Assembly: GCA_963978895.1 (NCBI GenBank)
Contig: OZ022246.1
Span: 22,836,758 to 22,900,757, forward strand
Source of the DNA: Erpobdella octoculata
Taxonomy: Eukaryota > Annelida > Clitellata > Hirudinida > Erpobdellidae
Direction: 5' to 3'
Length of the DNA: 64,000 nucleotides
The notes beneath the pieces are model-generated. The model was not told the DNA's origin, did not search any database, and worked only from the letters and a program-made list of their open reading frames with translations. How positions within the stretch are numbered: position 1 is the stretch's first letter; each line of letters opens with the position of its first letter. This document shows positions 38,901 to 46,244 of the stretch, one piece after another. Made by a program: the position numbers and the translations under genes.

Positions 38901-39651
38901 TTGTTTTCCAGAAAATACTTTGAAGATATCAGACGGTTTGGATGAGCGCTTTCCCACGTATTCTTTGTGTCAAGTAAGTTATTATATCTTGCTGCATTAC
39001 GTTGAGCAAGGAATTCACTCACACTGCTCAGGCCATCTCAGCCTTTCATCCTTAACTGGTCAATAAATGAGTAATAGTTTCGCGACTGGGTGGTAATAGG
39101 TCCCAGCACATCGCGATTTCGGAAACGCGTGCAGGTGACAGGTAAAAATCGTGTGATCCCGTCTGCACGAGCCATACCCCGTGCTGCTGAGTGTGGCAAA
39201 GTGGCTCCTTAATGCTACGACCTACCAATGTTTTCGTAATGTCCTAGTTTTCTTATTTATCTAAACGATAATTAAATCAGAAAACAAATAGTTTGTAGAC
39301 CTTTTGACTACATTATCGGTGTGATGTTTACTTATTTTAATTTCATCACACACATATTACAATAATTTTTTTTTAAATTTCATATATATGTATTTAAATT
39401 TTTTTTTTTAAATATAGGGAGACCTTGAAATACCTGAAACTTCTAGTAGTATCATAGAAATCAGATATAATTACTGTAAAATCGGCAACTCCAGTGATGT
39501 ATATACCTTCAAGTTTGAGTTGACTTTTGAACATGTAATCGGTTCCAGAATGCATTCTACCACTACTACTACTGCTGCTACTACTGCTGCTACCACTACC
39601 TATTACCAAGAAGAGGATTTTGAAGACATTTCAGGAGACTATTCAGGATAA
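3235..39651 (+). CDS. CUBN: cubilin orthologue (coiled-coil stalk, 8 EGF, 26 CUB), 5' exon missing
   Basis: Cubilin is a giant peripheral endocytic receptor held at the apical membrane by amnionless; in vertebrates it takes up intrinsic factor-B12, albumin and other ligands. The domain order here is N-terminal stalk, eight EGF modules and 26 CUB modules, matching the family (27 CUBs in human, as I recall). From the first EGF exon (10344) to the stop codon (TAA at 39649-39651) 59 exons join with every phase consistent, giving 3,425 residues; stalk exons add about 110. No transmembrane helix or GPI signal is visible, as expected for cubilin. CUB domains are typically two exons: the intron between domains is phase 1, the one inside the domain is phase 0, just after the D-Y-(L/V)-E strand. 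The signal-peptide exon was not found. Two coding insertions (ZYG11-like gene and LINE) lie in the 5' intron. Two confirmed introns need GC donors (after 14745 and 19471). Confidence 0.95.
3901..4500. repeat. degraded transposon remnants in cubilin 5' intron
   Basis: The stretch 4060-4130 contains GGATCCGCCACTG (reverse complement CAGTGGCGGATCC), a word typical of DNA-transposon ends in many invertebrates. The C/G-run plus AAATCTTGGGGG word shared with positions 345-380 follows it. A GGGCCCC-rich scrap follows to about 4480. No protein domain is detectable, so this is called remnant DNA only. Confidence 0.4.
4562..4727. mobile_element. palindromic MITE-like element, GGTTTCGG-rich
   Basis: About 165 bp begins TAGAGCTAGCACCGAAACC and ends GGTTTCGGTCGAGTTCTA, which are imperfect reverse complements. 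Internal words also pair (GCAGGCTTAAAAT near the left, ATTTTAAGCCTGG near the right). The CCGAAACC/GGTTTCGG octamer recurs many times, so the whole unit can fold into a long hairpin. It has no coding capacity. It fits a miniature inverted-repeat transposable element. Confidence 0.7.
5053..5070. repeat. short (AACAT)n tract left of the ZYG11-like gene
   Basis: Three to four copies of the pentamer AACAT end exactly at the first ATG of the ZYG11-like frame, so that ATG is itself part of the repeat. A matching, longer and less regular tract (AACAT/AACAC units) lies at 6798-6838 on the other side of the gene. Confidence 0.85.
5071..6771 (+). CDS. intronless ZYG11/ZER1-family leucine-rich protein
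   Basis: A 566-codon uninterrupted frame. ZYG11/ZER1 proteins are substrate receptors of CUL2 ubiquitin ligases; human ZYG11B and ZER1 read N-terminal glycine degrons. Residues about 31-50 ([20 protein letters not shown]) resemble the N-terminal CUL2/VHL-box strand. Residues about 230-345 contain leucine-rich repeats ([37 protein letters not shown]) followed by [11 protein letters not shown], a family landmark. The last 200 residues would be the start of the ARM-like region but are shorter than the family norm (about 730-770 residues in total). The better start is probably the second Met (5140), because codons 1-23 look like repeat-derived sequence. Family members normally have introns, so this looks like a retrocopy or a member of an intronless expansion. 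The coding frame is intact, which argues for function or youth. Expression is not demonstrated. Confidence 0.72.
   Translation: MVKVPFDGPCRKIIVLFLFYNIEMSHYFNENLSLKVFCTDFILFNFKKTLLDSSSEMECLHFKVKDNVKLSSNLFENLISRGQEIGMELHHEYIIPVFLKFNFFQELVLKEVDIDKFYQPLQTILNRGKFTRISFGGNSIFSEKRTRFNQSGKFYYYFCKNPSMSQNLEDLELEVFCHEIISYYKNETDKSTWLCPKLIRLSLRCVCLNEFSTKEDLIDILKIEIPCNNLKTLRLSGCGYARKTLSKFSRFFNLQKLAISSSVRETLEELVDSISCFPNLTWLDMSENNCFKKLHSYHLETIYKLIEKLPNLVYLDLSKPGTYFKEGLEWTHSRRFQFLGLSFNTWIYFKNPSDINSKAVSNLYTSDGFVEATKKMFWKPKSFHTFVQMLSRDICIIQVARMLKDNLQVFLEFLQEGLYYYIPKYESLDYFSELLSHLERLELKNSVYKNLFKVMINSRSSYYWLYTLISQSLDYFLWKALLSPDLGYISLVLSLDFDYCKLPEFIEKLVNHLIEAYDDYYYLYGRIIPEADAILEFLKNKSTNQANVQKFVQRHEELNRECSKIK
6798..6838. 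repeat. (AACAT/AACAC)n tract between ZYG11-like gene and LINE
   Basis: Imperfect pentamers lie 26 bp past the ZYG11-like stop and about 60 bp beyond the LINE stop codon, i.e. at the LINE's 3' end. CR1-group LINEs often end in short tandem repeats rather than poly(A), so this may be the LINE tail. The same pentamer brackets the other side of the ZYG11-like gene. Confidence 0.8.
6799..8900 (-). mobile_element. CR1/jockey-like non-LTR retrotransposon, 5'-truncated
   Basis: The element lies antisense to cubilin inside its 5' intron. It contains an intact reverse-transcriptase frame and a short 3' UTR ending in a pentamer repeat. The apurinic endonuclease part expected upstream of the RT is missing, as usual after incomplete target-primed reverse transcription. 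The exact 5' end is uncertain, and no target-site duplication was identified with confidence. Confidence 0.8.
6899..8893 (-). CDS. LINE reverse transcriptase (664 codons, intact)
   Basis: Reverse transcriptase of a non-LTR retrotransposon, which copies its own RNA into nicked chromosomal DNA. The visible RT motifs, in order, are [18 protein letters not shown] (about residue 250), [33 protein letters not shown] and the catalytic FADDTKL. The C-terminal region contains [18 protein letters not shown] and [11 protein letters not shown], characteristic of CR1/jockey-type elements. The first about 200 residues are a basic, helical linker ([18 protein letters not shown]) of the type that connects endonuclease and RT. 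No frameshift or stop interrupts the frame, so the insertion is probably recent. The start Met is simply the first in frame; the true protein began further upstream. Whether it can still move is doubtful without the endonuclease. Confidence 0.9.
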   Translation of the reverse strand: MTCTKLLKSIFQNKETKIKKNPWMTRLIIKKQRAKNKAWKKYRELVTMGSEEERSSKLSELEKKYRKIRNDTKQTIRRTIVDYEQKLTENIKRDSKSFFKYVRSRQKKKDKVGPLKDADGNLITNDEVTADLLNKYFGSVFTEENIKNIPVASKKFQGDGKDVKREVIFTKSRVTEMLKCLKVDKTPGIDALHPKFLFEVREEIGEVMAELMNKSMQTGEIPQDWRDAIVVPLFKKGNRSEASNYRPVSLTCIICKVMERIIKDDMMRHMEEHKIIKDSQHGFMNNKSCLTNLLEFFEDTYDFLDAVPSVDVVYLDFAKAFDKVPHQRLRKKLEAIGIEGKLLEWIGGWLLDRRQRVAINGMKSKWISVTSGVPQGSVLGPTLFLVYINDLDDGIKSRIYKFADDTKLCRAIKTEEDAEVLRDDLKKLYKWSQDWQMLFNVEKCSVMHMGKRNQKCRYEMNGTTLKETTEERDLGILVHNSAKPSIQCAKAANRGNQVLGIIKRTMVSRDKDLILKLYKTLVRPHLEYCVQVWSPSLKQDINILERVQRRATKIINGMHGLSYEERLLRCRLTTLERRRIRGDLILVYNILNNGLNLDPDKFFTRVSNRNTRGHPMKLYKDRTGPLKRTFFSARIINEWNKLKEDVANAQTLNEFKSKLSLCNF
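9391..9501. mobile_element. 111-bp MITE-like element with AGYGTGGTTTC ends
   Basis: It starts AGTGTGGTTTCCATTAATGG and ends GAAACCACGCT, so the first 11 bases are an inverted repeat with one mismatch. It is A-rich inside with GAAACTGAAACT words. A related unit ending in GAAATCACACT is at about 28560-28693. It is non-coding and lies in a cubilin stalk intron. Confidence 0.6.
10344..13195 (+). other. CUBN: cubilin EGF block (8 EGF-like domains)
   Basis: The eight exons are 10344-10445, 10518-10615, 11094-11211, 11342-11498, 11719-11859, 11989-12087, 12245-12360 and 13006-13195. They encode eight six-cysteine EGF modules, starting with [12 protein letters not shown] and ending with a module containing [12 protein letters not shown]. 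Several begin with calcium-binding EGF signatures (DVDEC, DINEC, DVDEC). EGF exons are not one per domain: EGF2/3 and EGF3/4 are split inside modules. In vertebrates this block follows the stalk that binds amnionless. The number of EGF modules equals my count for human cubilin. The intron 12361-13005 and the spacer 13196-13604 hold nothing I recognise. Confidence 0.9.
21301..21508. repeat. about 33-bp tandem repeat in CUB8 intron
   Basis: Six to seven imperfect copies of a unit containing CATGAAACAGATTCATTGAA followed by TAAATTCTTT lie about 100 bp downstream of the CUB8 donor at 21200. Copies differ by point changes and small indels, suggesting moderate age. Confidence 0.85.
21688..21823. 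repeat. 20-bp tandem repeat, seven GCAGCTGC E-boxes
   Basis: Seven copies of a 20-bp unit GAGCAGCTGCTAATACAATT, nearly identical, with GCAGCTGC starting every 20 bp from 21691 to 21811. Each unit contains CAGCTG, the class A E-box bound by bHLH dimers. The array lies in the CUB8 intron (21201-22044). Confidence 0.95.
23616..23709. repeat. (TA)n microsatellite in CUB11 intron
   Basis: About 94 bp of TA with a single TG interruption near 23696. The remainder of the intron 23505-24168 contains nothing I recognise. Confidence 0.97.
24424..25342. repeat. 19-bp minisatellite, about 48 copies, in cubilin intron
   Basis: The unit TCTGCAATATATTTATTAT repeats for about 920 bp. Variants change TC to CC, AT or TT in the first positions or ATATA to ATTTT. 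The array begins about 7 bp after the CUB11 donor (24417/24418) and ends about 85 bp before the CUB12 acceptor (25427). Because 19 is not a multiple of three and the unit lacks stops, all three plus-strand frames stay open for hundreds of codons, which mimics a gene. Confidence 0.97.
25796..25990. repeat. (CTTAC)n pentanucleotide tract in CUB12 intron
   Basis: About 195 bp of TTACC/CTTAC pentamers, purest at about 25810-25900 and degenerate at the edges (CTTATC, CTTACATT, TTAGCTAAG). It ends about 28 bp before the CUB12 second-exon acceptor (26018). On the sense transcript it reads (CUUAC)n. It is not the TTAGGG or TTAGG telomere repeat. Confidence 0.93.
26213..26934. other. CUB12-CUB13 intron, possible repeat scrap
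   Basis: Positions 26470-26610 contain ACTATACTGCCCTG and, about 125 bp later, GGGGGGCAGTATAC, a short inverted pair that could be the ends of a small element. Otherwise this is AT-rich intron with nothing coding. Confidence 0.35.
28560..28693. mobile_element. MITE-like unit with CCGTTAACGG palindromes
   Basis: CCGTTAACGG appears twice (about 28619 and 28642) with CGTTAAC again near 28675, and the unit ends GAAATCACACT, reverse complement AGTGTGATTTC. This resembles the ends of the element at 9391-9501. It lies in the CUB14 intron (28125-28806) and is non-coding. Confidence 0.5.
29861..29943. repeat. (TA)n microsatellite in CUB16 intron
   Basis: About 83 bp of TA with one extra A, starting 9 bp after the donor at 29851/29852. 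The remaining intron to 30359 holds nothing recognised. Confidence 0.97.
32498..32700 (+). mobile_element. tRNA-derived SINE, copy 1 (diverged)
   Basis: It begins GGTTAGCTGAGTTGGTCGAG, matching a tRNA A box (TAGCTGAGTTGG). A degraded B box follows (CTTCGACTCGC), then a tRNA-unrelated body with CCCATGTCAACGGAAAACTT and AGCGGGTAAAATCGTTCTCT, and the end is GCTCAATAAAAT. The body matches the copies at 52648 and 52868. It lies in the CUB19 intron. Confidence 0.9.
32886..33117. repeat. imperfect ACATTACAAT repeats before CUB19 second exon
   Basis: Variants of ACATTACAATACATTA are interspersed with three copies of a longer block containing TTTAAAGCAGATACATTA or a close variant. The array ends about 20 bp upstream of the acceptor at 33136. 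Confidence 0.85.
36531..36580. repeat. (TGTA)n microsatellite in CUB23 intron
   Basis: About twelve TGTA/ATGT tetramers follow three TGTC units, 45 bp after the donor at 36485/36486. Confidence 0.95.
38408..38600. repeat. about 44-bp tandem repeat in CUB25-CUB26 intron
   Basis: Four copies of a unit containing CTTTGTTTCATATTTGATGG and GATAATATTCACACAATAAA; one spacer copy is extended by ATCATAGTAAATAT. It begins about 100 bp after the donor at 38308/38309. Confidence 0.9.
39030..39240. other. GC-richer block in last cubilin intron, probable repeat
   Basis: The last intron (38974-39417) contains about 200 bp of higher-GC, non-repetitive sequence (GGTCCCAGCACATCGCGATT, GCTGCTGAGTGTGGCAAAGT) unlike the surrounding introns. 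It has no open frame. It is likely a transposon fragment, unidentified. Confidence 0.35.
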
Positions 39652-40236
39652 ATTAGGTTTTAACTTTTTACTCGTTTTTTTTCAAAACTTTAACTTTTTC
39701 TTATGCTTTCAAAACTTGTATGCACTTGTATTCCAGACTATTATCAGCTTTTTTTTCTATAATATGATTTCGATAAAAAAGATAATGTTTGTTTGTATTG
39801 TCTTTAAACAAAAATTGCATAAACACACAAAAGACAATACTGTAGCTTTGTTGTCCTTACTTATTCTAACTAACTTTGGAAGATCAATTCATATTATGTT
39901 GCTTATAAAATAAATAAGTAATAAATCAATTTCAAACCAGACCATGGGGTTATTCAGTTTGTGGCATTCAGGTTTTTGTTAATTAAATTAGATTACAGTG
40001 ACCTTTACAATTCGATCTGTTTGGCAAATTCACTTATGAATGCAATAAACTTCTTTACATCCCGTTAATTACATTTTTAATAAACAATAAACCGGAAATA
40101 AACGGTGAGTTGCAAAAAAAAAGATATTTTTAAGGATTTCATTATTGAATGGAGGTCCCAAATGGCTATCCGCAAGTCTGCAACAAGCCTAGAAGCCGTT
40201 TGTATGAAGCAAAAGCTACATTTATTTCCAGTTTTT
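39652..40236. terminator. cubilin-Drosha tail-to-tail spacer with poly(A) signals
   Basis: Stop codons of the two convergent genes are 585 bp apart. Cubilin has AATAAA hexamers at 39909-39914 and 39920-39925 (plus strand). Drosha has TTTATT at 40221-40226, i.e. AATAAA on its strand 11 bp past its stop, implying a very short Drosha 3' UTR. If both are used the mature transcripts need not overlap. The remainder is AT-rich with nothing else recognised. Confidence 0.6.
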
Positions 40237-43200
40237 CTATTTCTTTATGAGAGACTCTAAATTGTCTTTGAGGTGTTTCAATTTTCCTGTTGAAAGTCTT
40301 TTACGTTTGGACTTTTGTTCCGATGACCTCTCGCTTGGTTCGTCAGTAACGTTTCTGTAATTTCTGGAAGAACTTTCTCTGCTGTGATCGCTGTTGTTGC
40401 TTTTCGCGCTGTTACACTTCGCCGGAAGATCCATAAATTGAGACTTGTTCTGGTTCTTGCTCAAACTTCTACCGAATCTCCAGTCTAGGTATTGTTTTGT
40501 TTGTAACAAGTGGGGAAACATGTCTGAAATATTAAAAAAATGTACTTTCTAGAAACACATAAAACCTAGAAAATATCAAGAAAAATTTCAAAATAGATGT
40601 CTTTTAAAAGAAACAAAAATATTGGAAGATTGCATACAAAAGACTCTTAAAAGATTTTTATGTATCACCGCTGCCGTCTGACAAATTTGATTCAACCGTG
40701 TCCTAATGGGTGTTGGCCATACTTTCGTGACAATATTAAAATAAATGTAACTTAATCTCAGTTGTCTATGTCTACATCGTCATTCTCCAACATGACATTG
40801 TAACCACGGCTGTTAATTTGATAACTATAATATTTCTCCTATATCATTCTATTGTGAAAAAAACTAAATTCTTAAAAAACCTGATTTTTCTTTCAAAGCA
40901 TTAGCAGCAGCATTCATCTCCCCTTGTTGGATGCTGTGTCCGATGCCGGTCGCTAGTCTCTCCCCCCGGAAGTAAACTGCGACGTGGTACTTTCTTGTGT
41001 TCGTCGGCCCGGTACATTGCAGCACTCTGCGTTTATGCAATCGAGAATGTAAACACTGCTGAAGGTGCACACAAAAAAGAAATACGATAAATATATATGT
41101 GTGCTTACTTGTAGACCGGAATGTCAGGTTCGCCGTCTGTCGGGTCTCTCAGTGTCAGACAACATTGTTGAAGTTGAGATTTGGCATCGTTCCAATCTTG
41201 ATTCATAATGAACTCCTAAATTTAGTACAAGTAATATAAATATAATAAATAGGGGTAATTCATAAGAAAAAAATATCCCAAAATAGAATTAGAAAAAAAA
41301 ATTATCTGACTATTTGTAATTGCTGTGATTGGGGGGCATGAGTGCATAAAACAATGGCAGAATACGATTAGATATTCATAGATTATACCTAAAATAATAA
41401 TAATAACAGTAGCTACATGCAGATAATAACTCTAACTAAGACAAACCTTCAATCTAGGATAGAAACAGACTTGACAAAAAACCAGGCACGGATCGAGACC
41501 CTGATCCACATAAAGCGATCCGATAAACGCTTCCAAAATGTCTGCTTTGTCTTTCACTTTGTTCTTTTCGTTTTCCATTCTCTCCTTGACCTTCGGGTCG
41601 TTGTTGATGACGTACTCCGTCATGCCCAGGTCATCGCAGATGATGGCTTGCGTTTTGTTGTTTACAAGAGAACTTCTGAGAAGCTGTAAATTAATGTATA
41701 AATTATATTTTACGAAAGCGTATTTGTTATTTATTAATTGTGCTGTGCTGATGTTGTAAATTTCTTTTAAATTATAATTTAGCTGGAAATAATATTTTAC
41801 AAAAGCTTATATGTTATTTAGTAAAATTGTTGTGCTGATGTTGTAAATTTATTTTGAATTATAATTTAGCTGTAAATTAATGTATAAATAATATTTTCCA
41901 AAAACTTATGTTATTTATTAGCTGTGTTGTGCTGATGTTGTAAATTTCTTTTAAATTATAATTTAGTTGTAAATTAATGTATAAATAATATTTTATAAAA
42001 GCATATATGTTATTTATTATTTATTTACAATGTCGTAAATATGTTTCGATAAAAAACTCGTAAACAACATTTAAAATAATAACTGTTAACTCAATGACCT
42101 CACACAATCTAAAAATGGCATTTACAATATTGAAACACCAGCACATGAGTAGATTACGTGCATTTCAAAGAAAAAGTTATTTTATGTAATTTGTCTTGAA
42201 AAAACCATTTACAGAGCCGAATGAATAACCATTTAGAATAGCTGGTGTTGAAAAAATAATAATGTACTTTTTGCTGTTTTATTTGCTTTACAAAGCAATT
42301 CAGCATTTAAATCATATCCACACATAAAAAATTCCGCAAACCGTTAAATGTCCTTCATGATGATCTGGAAAATGTTTGAAGAGATAATCCGACGTCACAA
42401 ACTGAAGTATCGTATCTCCTAAGAATTCCAAGGTTTGATTGTGACCTCTGAATAAATAAATACATTACAATTGTTAATCATTTGTAATAAATACATTTCA
42501 ATTGTTAATCATTTGTAATAAATACATTACAATTGTTAATCATTTGTAATAAATACATTGCAATTGTTAATCATTTGTAATAAATACATTTCAATTGTTA
42601 ATCATTTGTAATAAATACATTACAATTGTTAATCATTTGTAATAAATACATTGCAATTGTTAATCATTTGTAATAAATACATTACAATTGTTAATCATTT
42701 GTAATAAATACATTACAATTGTTAATCATTTGTAATAAATACATTGCAATTGTTAATCATTTGTAATAAATACATTGCAATTGTTAATCATTTGTAATAA
42801 ATACATTGCAATTGTTAATCATTTAGTAATTTTTTTTATACAAACCGAACTTAAATGTGATGAAAGCAGCAAACGGAAGCCTTTACGAAAAGAGTGATTT
42901 CTATTAGTTGCAAATGTTACTTGTACTATTGAAAGCATAATACTATGTGAGATTATTGAATCCCATGTTACTTGTACTATTGAAAGCATAATACTATGTG
43001 AGATTATTGAATCCCATGTTACTTGTACTATTGTAAGCATAATACTATGTGAGATTATTGAATCCCATGTTACTTGTACTATTGTAAGCATAATACTATG
43101 TGAGATTATTGAATCCCATGTTACTTGTGCTATTGTAAGCATAATACTATGTGAGATTATTGAATCCCATGTTACTTGTACTATTGTAAGCATAATACAC

Positions 43201-44199
43201 TTTACTGGAACACATAAAAATAACTTACAATGTGAGATTATTGAATCCCATGTTACTTGTACTATTGTAAGTGTAATACACTTTACTGGAACACATAAAA
43301 ATAACTTACAAAGTGAGATTATTGAATCCGATGTTTCTCATAGTGAAAGCCCTAGCAAGAAGTCGAATGTGATTGAACTGAAAACCCGTTTCATCTTCAA
43401 ATTTTACTAATTTCTGTTTAATTTCAAAAATTTATTTTAAAATTAAATCTTTTTAATTTCAAAATTTATTTTAAAAATACATCTGTTTAATTTCAAAATG
43501 TATTTTTAAAATATTTATTTTAAAAACGCAATCTCATTGTAACTTTCGAAGAAGAAGGAAAAAACAAGGAAGGAAACGTAATTCACCTGCAAGGGTTTAC
43601 TCTTGCTAATCCAGTGCCGGTCACCGAGCGGTTCATCTCCTTGCAGGGGGTGTGCCGGTAAACTTTTCCACACGTCGAGAAGGTTGGGCTCGTCCTTAAA
43701 CAGGGCCTCCCCGAATATCCGGTCCGCGACCTCGATCCCCCCGTCCAGAAACAAAGAGCCTACGGAACGAATCGAGTTTTCTTTTTGAAAATGTCAACAA
43801 CGAATACTTATGAATCATTTTCCAACCTAAAAGTGCTTCAAAGCAGTTGGCGAGAGCGTATCTAAGATCTAAGTCCCGGCACAGATCCGGCCCGTGGGCG
43901 TACAACAGAAAGTGCTGCAGACCAAGTTTCTGAGAGGAAGAATATAAAAAAAAACCGAGATTAAATTCAAGTAATATAAAAATAGCGTAATGAAAACGTA
44001 ACACTTGAAGTAGCCGACCTGTGCCAGAACTGTAAGATGTTGATTCTGAACAAGAGCAGCTCTGTAAGTGGCAAGCCCTCCCTCTTCGAGACGAGGAAAC
44101 AAGAAGAACAGGTGGATGCTGACAAGAATTTATTTTTTTTTTATTAAACTCTTTTAAATTAAAAACTCATTATACAGGGAACTTTATTTCTCTAATAAC

Positions 44200-44237
<38 letters not shown>

Positions 44238-46205
44238 TACTAATATGGTAAAAGTCCTGAAGAGCAGACACCTCGGAAAAAGATCAAAAGCGTTGTGCAG
44301 TTCGTTGCCTCGGGGACAAGCTACTATAGGCCAGATTTAAGAAATTCCGTGCCAAACGAAAATGTCTGTTGCTCTTAGTGTCCTCTCTTGAAGACTTTTA
44401 CAGTAATAACATTAACTAAAATAATAGTGAAAATAAATCTCTCTGACTTAATAAAACATTGCAAATTGTAAAAGTCAAAGTCAGACCGTTAAGAAAAAAT
44501 TTCTTGAAAAACAAAAACTGATTTCAAGAAGTAAAGAATTAATTTAACCTGGAGAGGAACTCAATGACAGTGTCTCCCAAGAACTCAAGTCTTTCATAAT
44601 GATGAATCTCAGATGCTGTCTCCTGTGCCCTTGCCATCTTGGACATTATGTGCATCAGGGTCTTAATACCTAAGTTGAACAATTAAATTTGTTCAACACT
44701 TGAATATACATTAATGTTATATAACAATAATAATAATGTACATCTAATGCATATTTTAGACTATTAGCAAACAGCAATTAGGAGCCTGGCAGCTTATACA
44801 GCTCTCTCTCTATCCAGTAGTCAAACTAATAAATAATGATTTGTCTAAATTAATTTAGAATAAAAGTTTATTCCTACCAAACTAAAGCTACAAATTTTCT
44901 CGGATAAGTACAATTAATTTTTTTTTAAATTTAATTTTTAAAAGTTAGAAACATGCAAAACAAATAACAAATGAAACAAGATTCAAATGTTAACCTCTCT
45001 TCCTGGTGTGCATATAATGAATGTGCCTGTTGCCGTACTCCAGCTGTCTCATGCCGCAATTTGAGAGAGAATTCCTTGCATGGTCCGGATTCGTTCCGTA
45101 ATTCATTCGAAAAGAGGGGTGGGTCATTGCCATCTGAAATAATAATTAGTACTTTATATAAATGAATAATTAGTAATAATAATAAAATACTTAATATTAA
45201 TGAATAATTCGTAACTATTTAATATTAATGAATTTGAATTGAAAATAACAGAGAGCCAATGACAGCGATCAATAAATTAATTATTAGGCTCAGAATTTTT
45301 TGTGATTTCAAGATTTAACCTTTTTTTCCAAAAAAAAATAAAAGAAAAAATACCTGTAAAAATAATCTATCTTTGAATCGGTAACCAATGTTATCTTCCA
45401 GTACTTCAAGACACTTGTGGAATCTTAAATGTTGTAGCAGTACAGGCAGCAGTAGGGCGTGCTTGCAAAATTAAACATTAAAGTTACAATATTGTGAGAA
45501 AATATAAATAAAGCTCTGCATCGATATCTTAAATAGATAAACAAGAGAGGACAACACACTTGACAAATATCAGATTTCAGTCCCGTCCTAACGAAACCTT
45601 CACTGTTCAATTCCACGGTCATCTCTCTTTTTAAGGACCTGTTCACAGATTAATTATTTAAAATTAGTACTAAAATAATAAATAAAAAATATTAAGTAAT
45701 TAAATTTATAAATTCTAATAATAATAATTTGTGGCCTAGAATTCTGTCGATTCAAGCCACGTTATATAGAGATCGTAGAAATGAAATGAAATCAGAACGT
45801 ACCCTTTCAATCTTATTTCTTGTAACTGATCTTCAAGCTGTCTCAACTTCTCTCTGTCTTTTAGCGTTAGTTTAGGTTTGTTGGCCACTAAATACTTCAA
45901 TTTCATATACTGCTTGAACAGTTTGCTATAACTACAATTTAAATCGTCATTACCATAAAAAAATATATAAAAACACAAATTTAAACAATAAAATACGTGT
46001 ATTTTCAATATGGACAAACAGAGCGCTAAACGTACACTGTATCGCCCACGTAGCTCAGCTGAGCAGGCCTGTAACCAAAATGAATGATCTTTGGATACTG
46101 AATGACATCATCACAGCTCTGTGCTCGGTCCAGCTGATCGATTCTTAACGAGCTCGGCCTCTACAATAATTTTAATGCTTTATATACATAAATACACACA
46201 TGTAC

Positions 46206-46244
<39 letters not shown>

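Larger units (their letters stand above)
29657..39651 (+). other. CUBN: cubilin CUB domains 16-26 and C-terminal tail
   Basis: Exons: CUB16 29657-29851, 30360-30506; CUB17 30578-30777, 31212-31371; CUB18 31485-31673, 31751-31897; CUB19 32206-32324, 33137-33359; CUB20 33850-34034, 34145-34298; CUB21 34452-34625, 34773-34967; CUB22 35411-35534, 35891-36111; CUB23 36280-36485, 36882-37041; CUB24 37116-37336, 37412-37541; CUB25 37912-38084, 38149-38308; CUB26 38732-38973, 39418-39651. CUB16 lacks both cysteines of the second disulfide; CUB25 (SYNRNF start) lacks both of the first. CUB23 starts GPKNGCGG, a landmark I recall from human CUB24. After the last CUB strand come TTTTTAATTAATTT and an acidic [16 protein letters not shown] end, which human cubilin lacks as I recall. 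Confidence 0.92.
40237..43413 (-). other. DROSHA: Drosha RNase III domain b, dsRBD and tail
   Basis: RNase III domain b starts in exon 43310-43413 (KFEDETGFQFNHIRLLARAF). Its catalytic signature NQTLEFLGDTILQFV is in 42342-42447 and the second acidic helix ADILEAFIGSLYVD in 41447-41683; all expected Glu/Asp positions are present. The dsRBD is in 40881-41026 (TGPTNTRKYHVAVYFRGERL; SIQQGEMNAAANAL). The last exon gives a basic/Ser-rich tail (SKNQNKSQFMDL; KSKRKRLSTGKLKHLK) longer and more basic than the mammalian end. Three introns here contain tandem repeats whose units copy nearby splice-site sequence. Confidence 0.95.

Noticed and set aside
41432..41759. Plus-strand frames opposite Drosha exons
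   Set aside because: Antisense shadows; the minus strand encodes conserved RNase III domain b with consistent splice phase.
42819..43193. Minus-strand frame with a 17-residue repeat
   Set aside because: A 51-bp minisatellite with a period divisible by three; it is intronic to Drosha and only its exon-derived word is meaningful.
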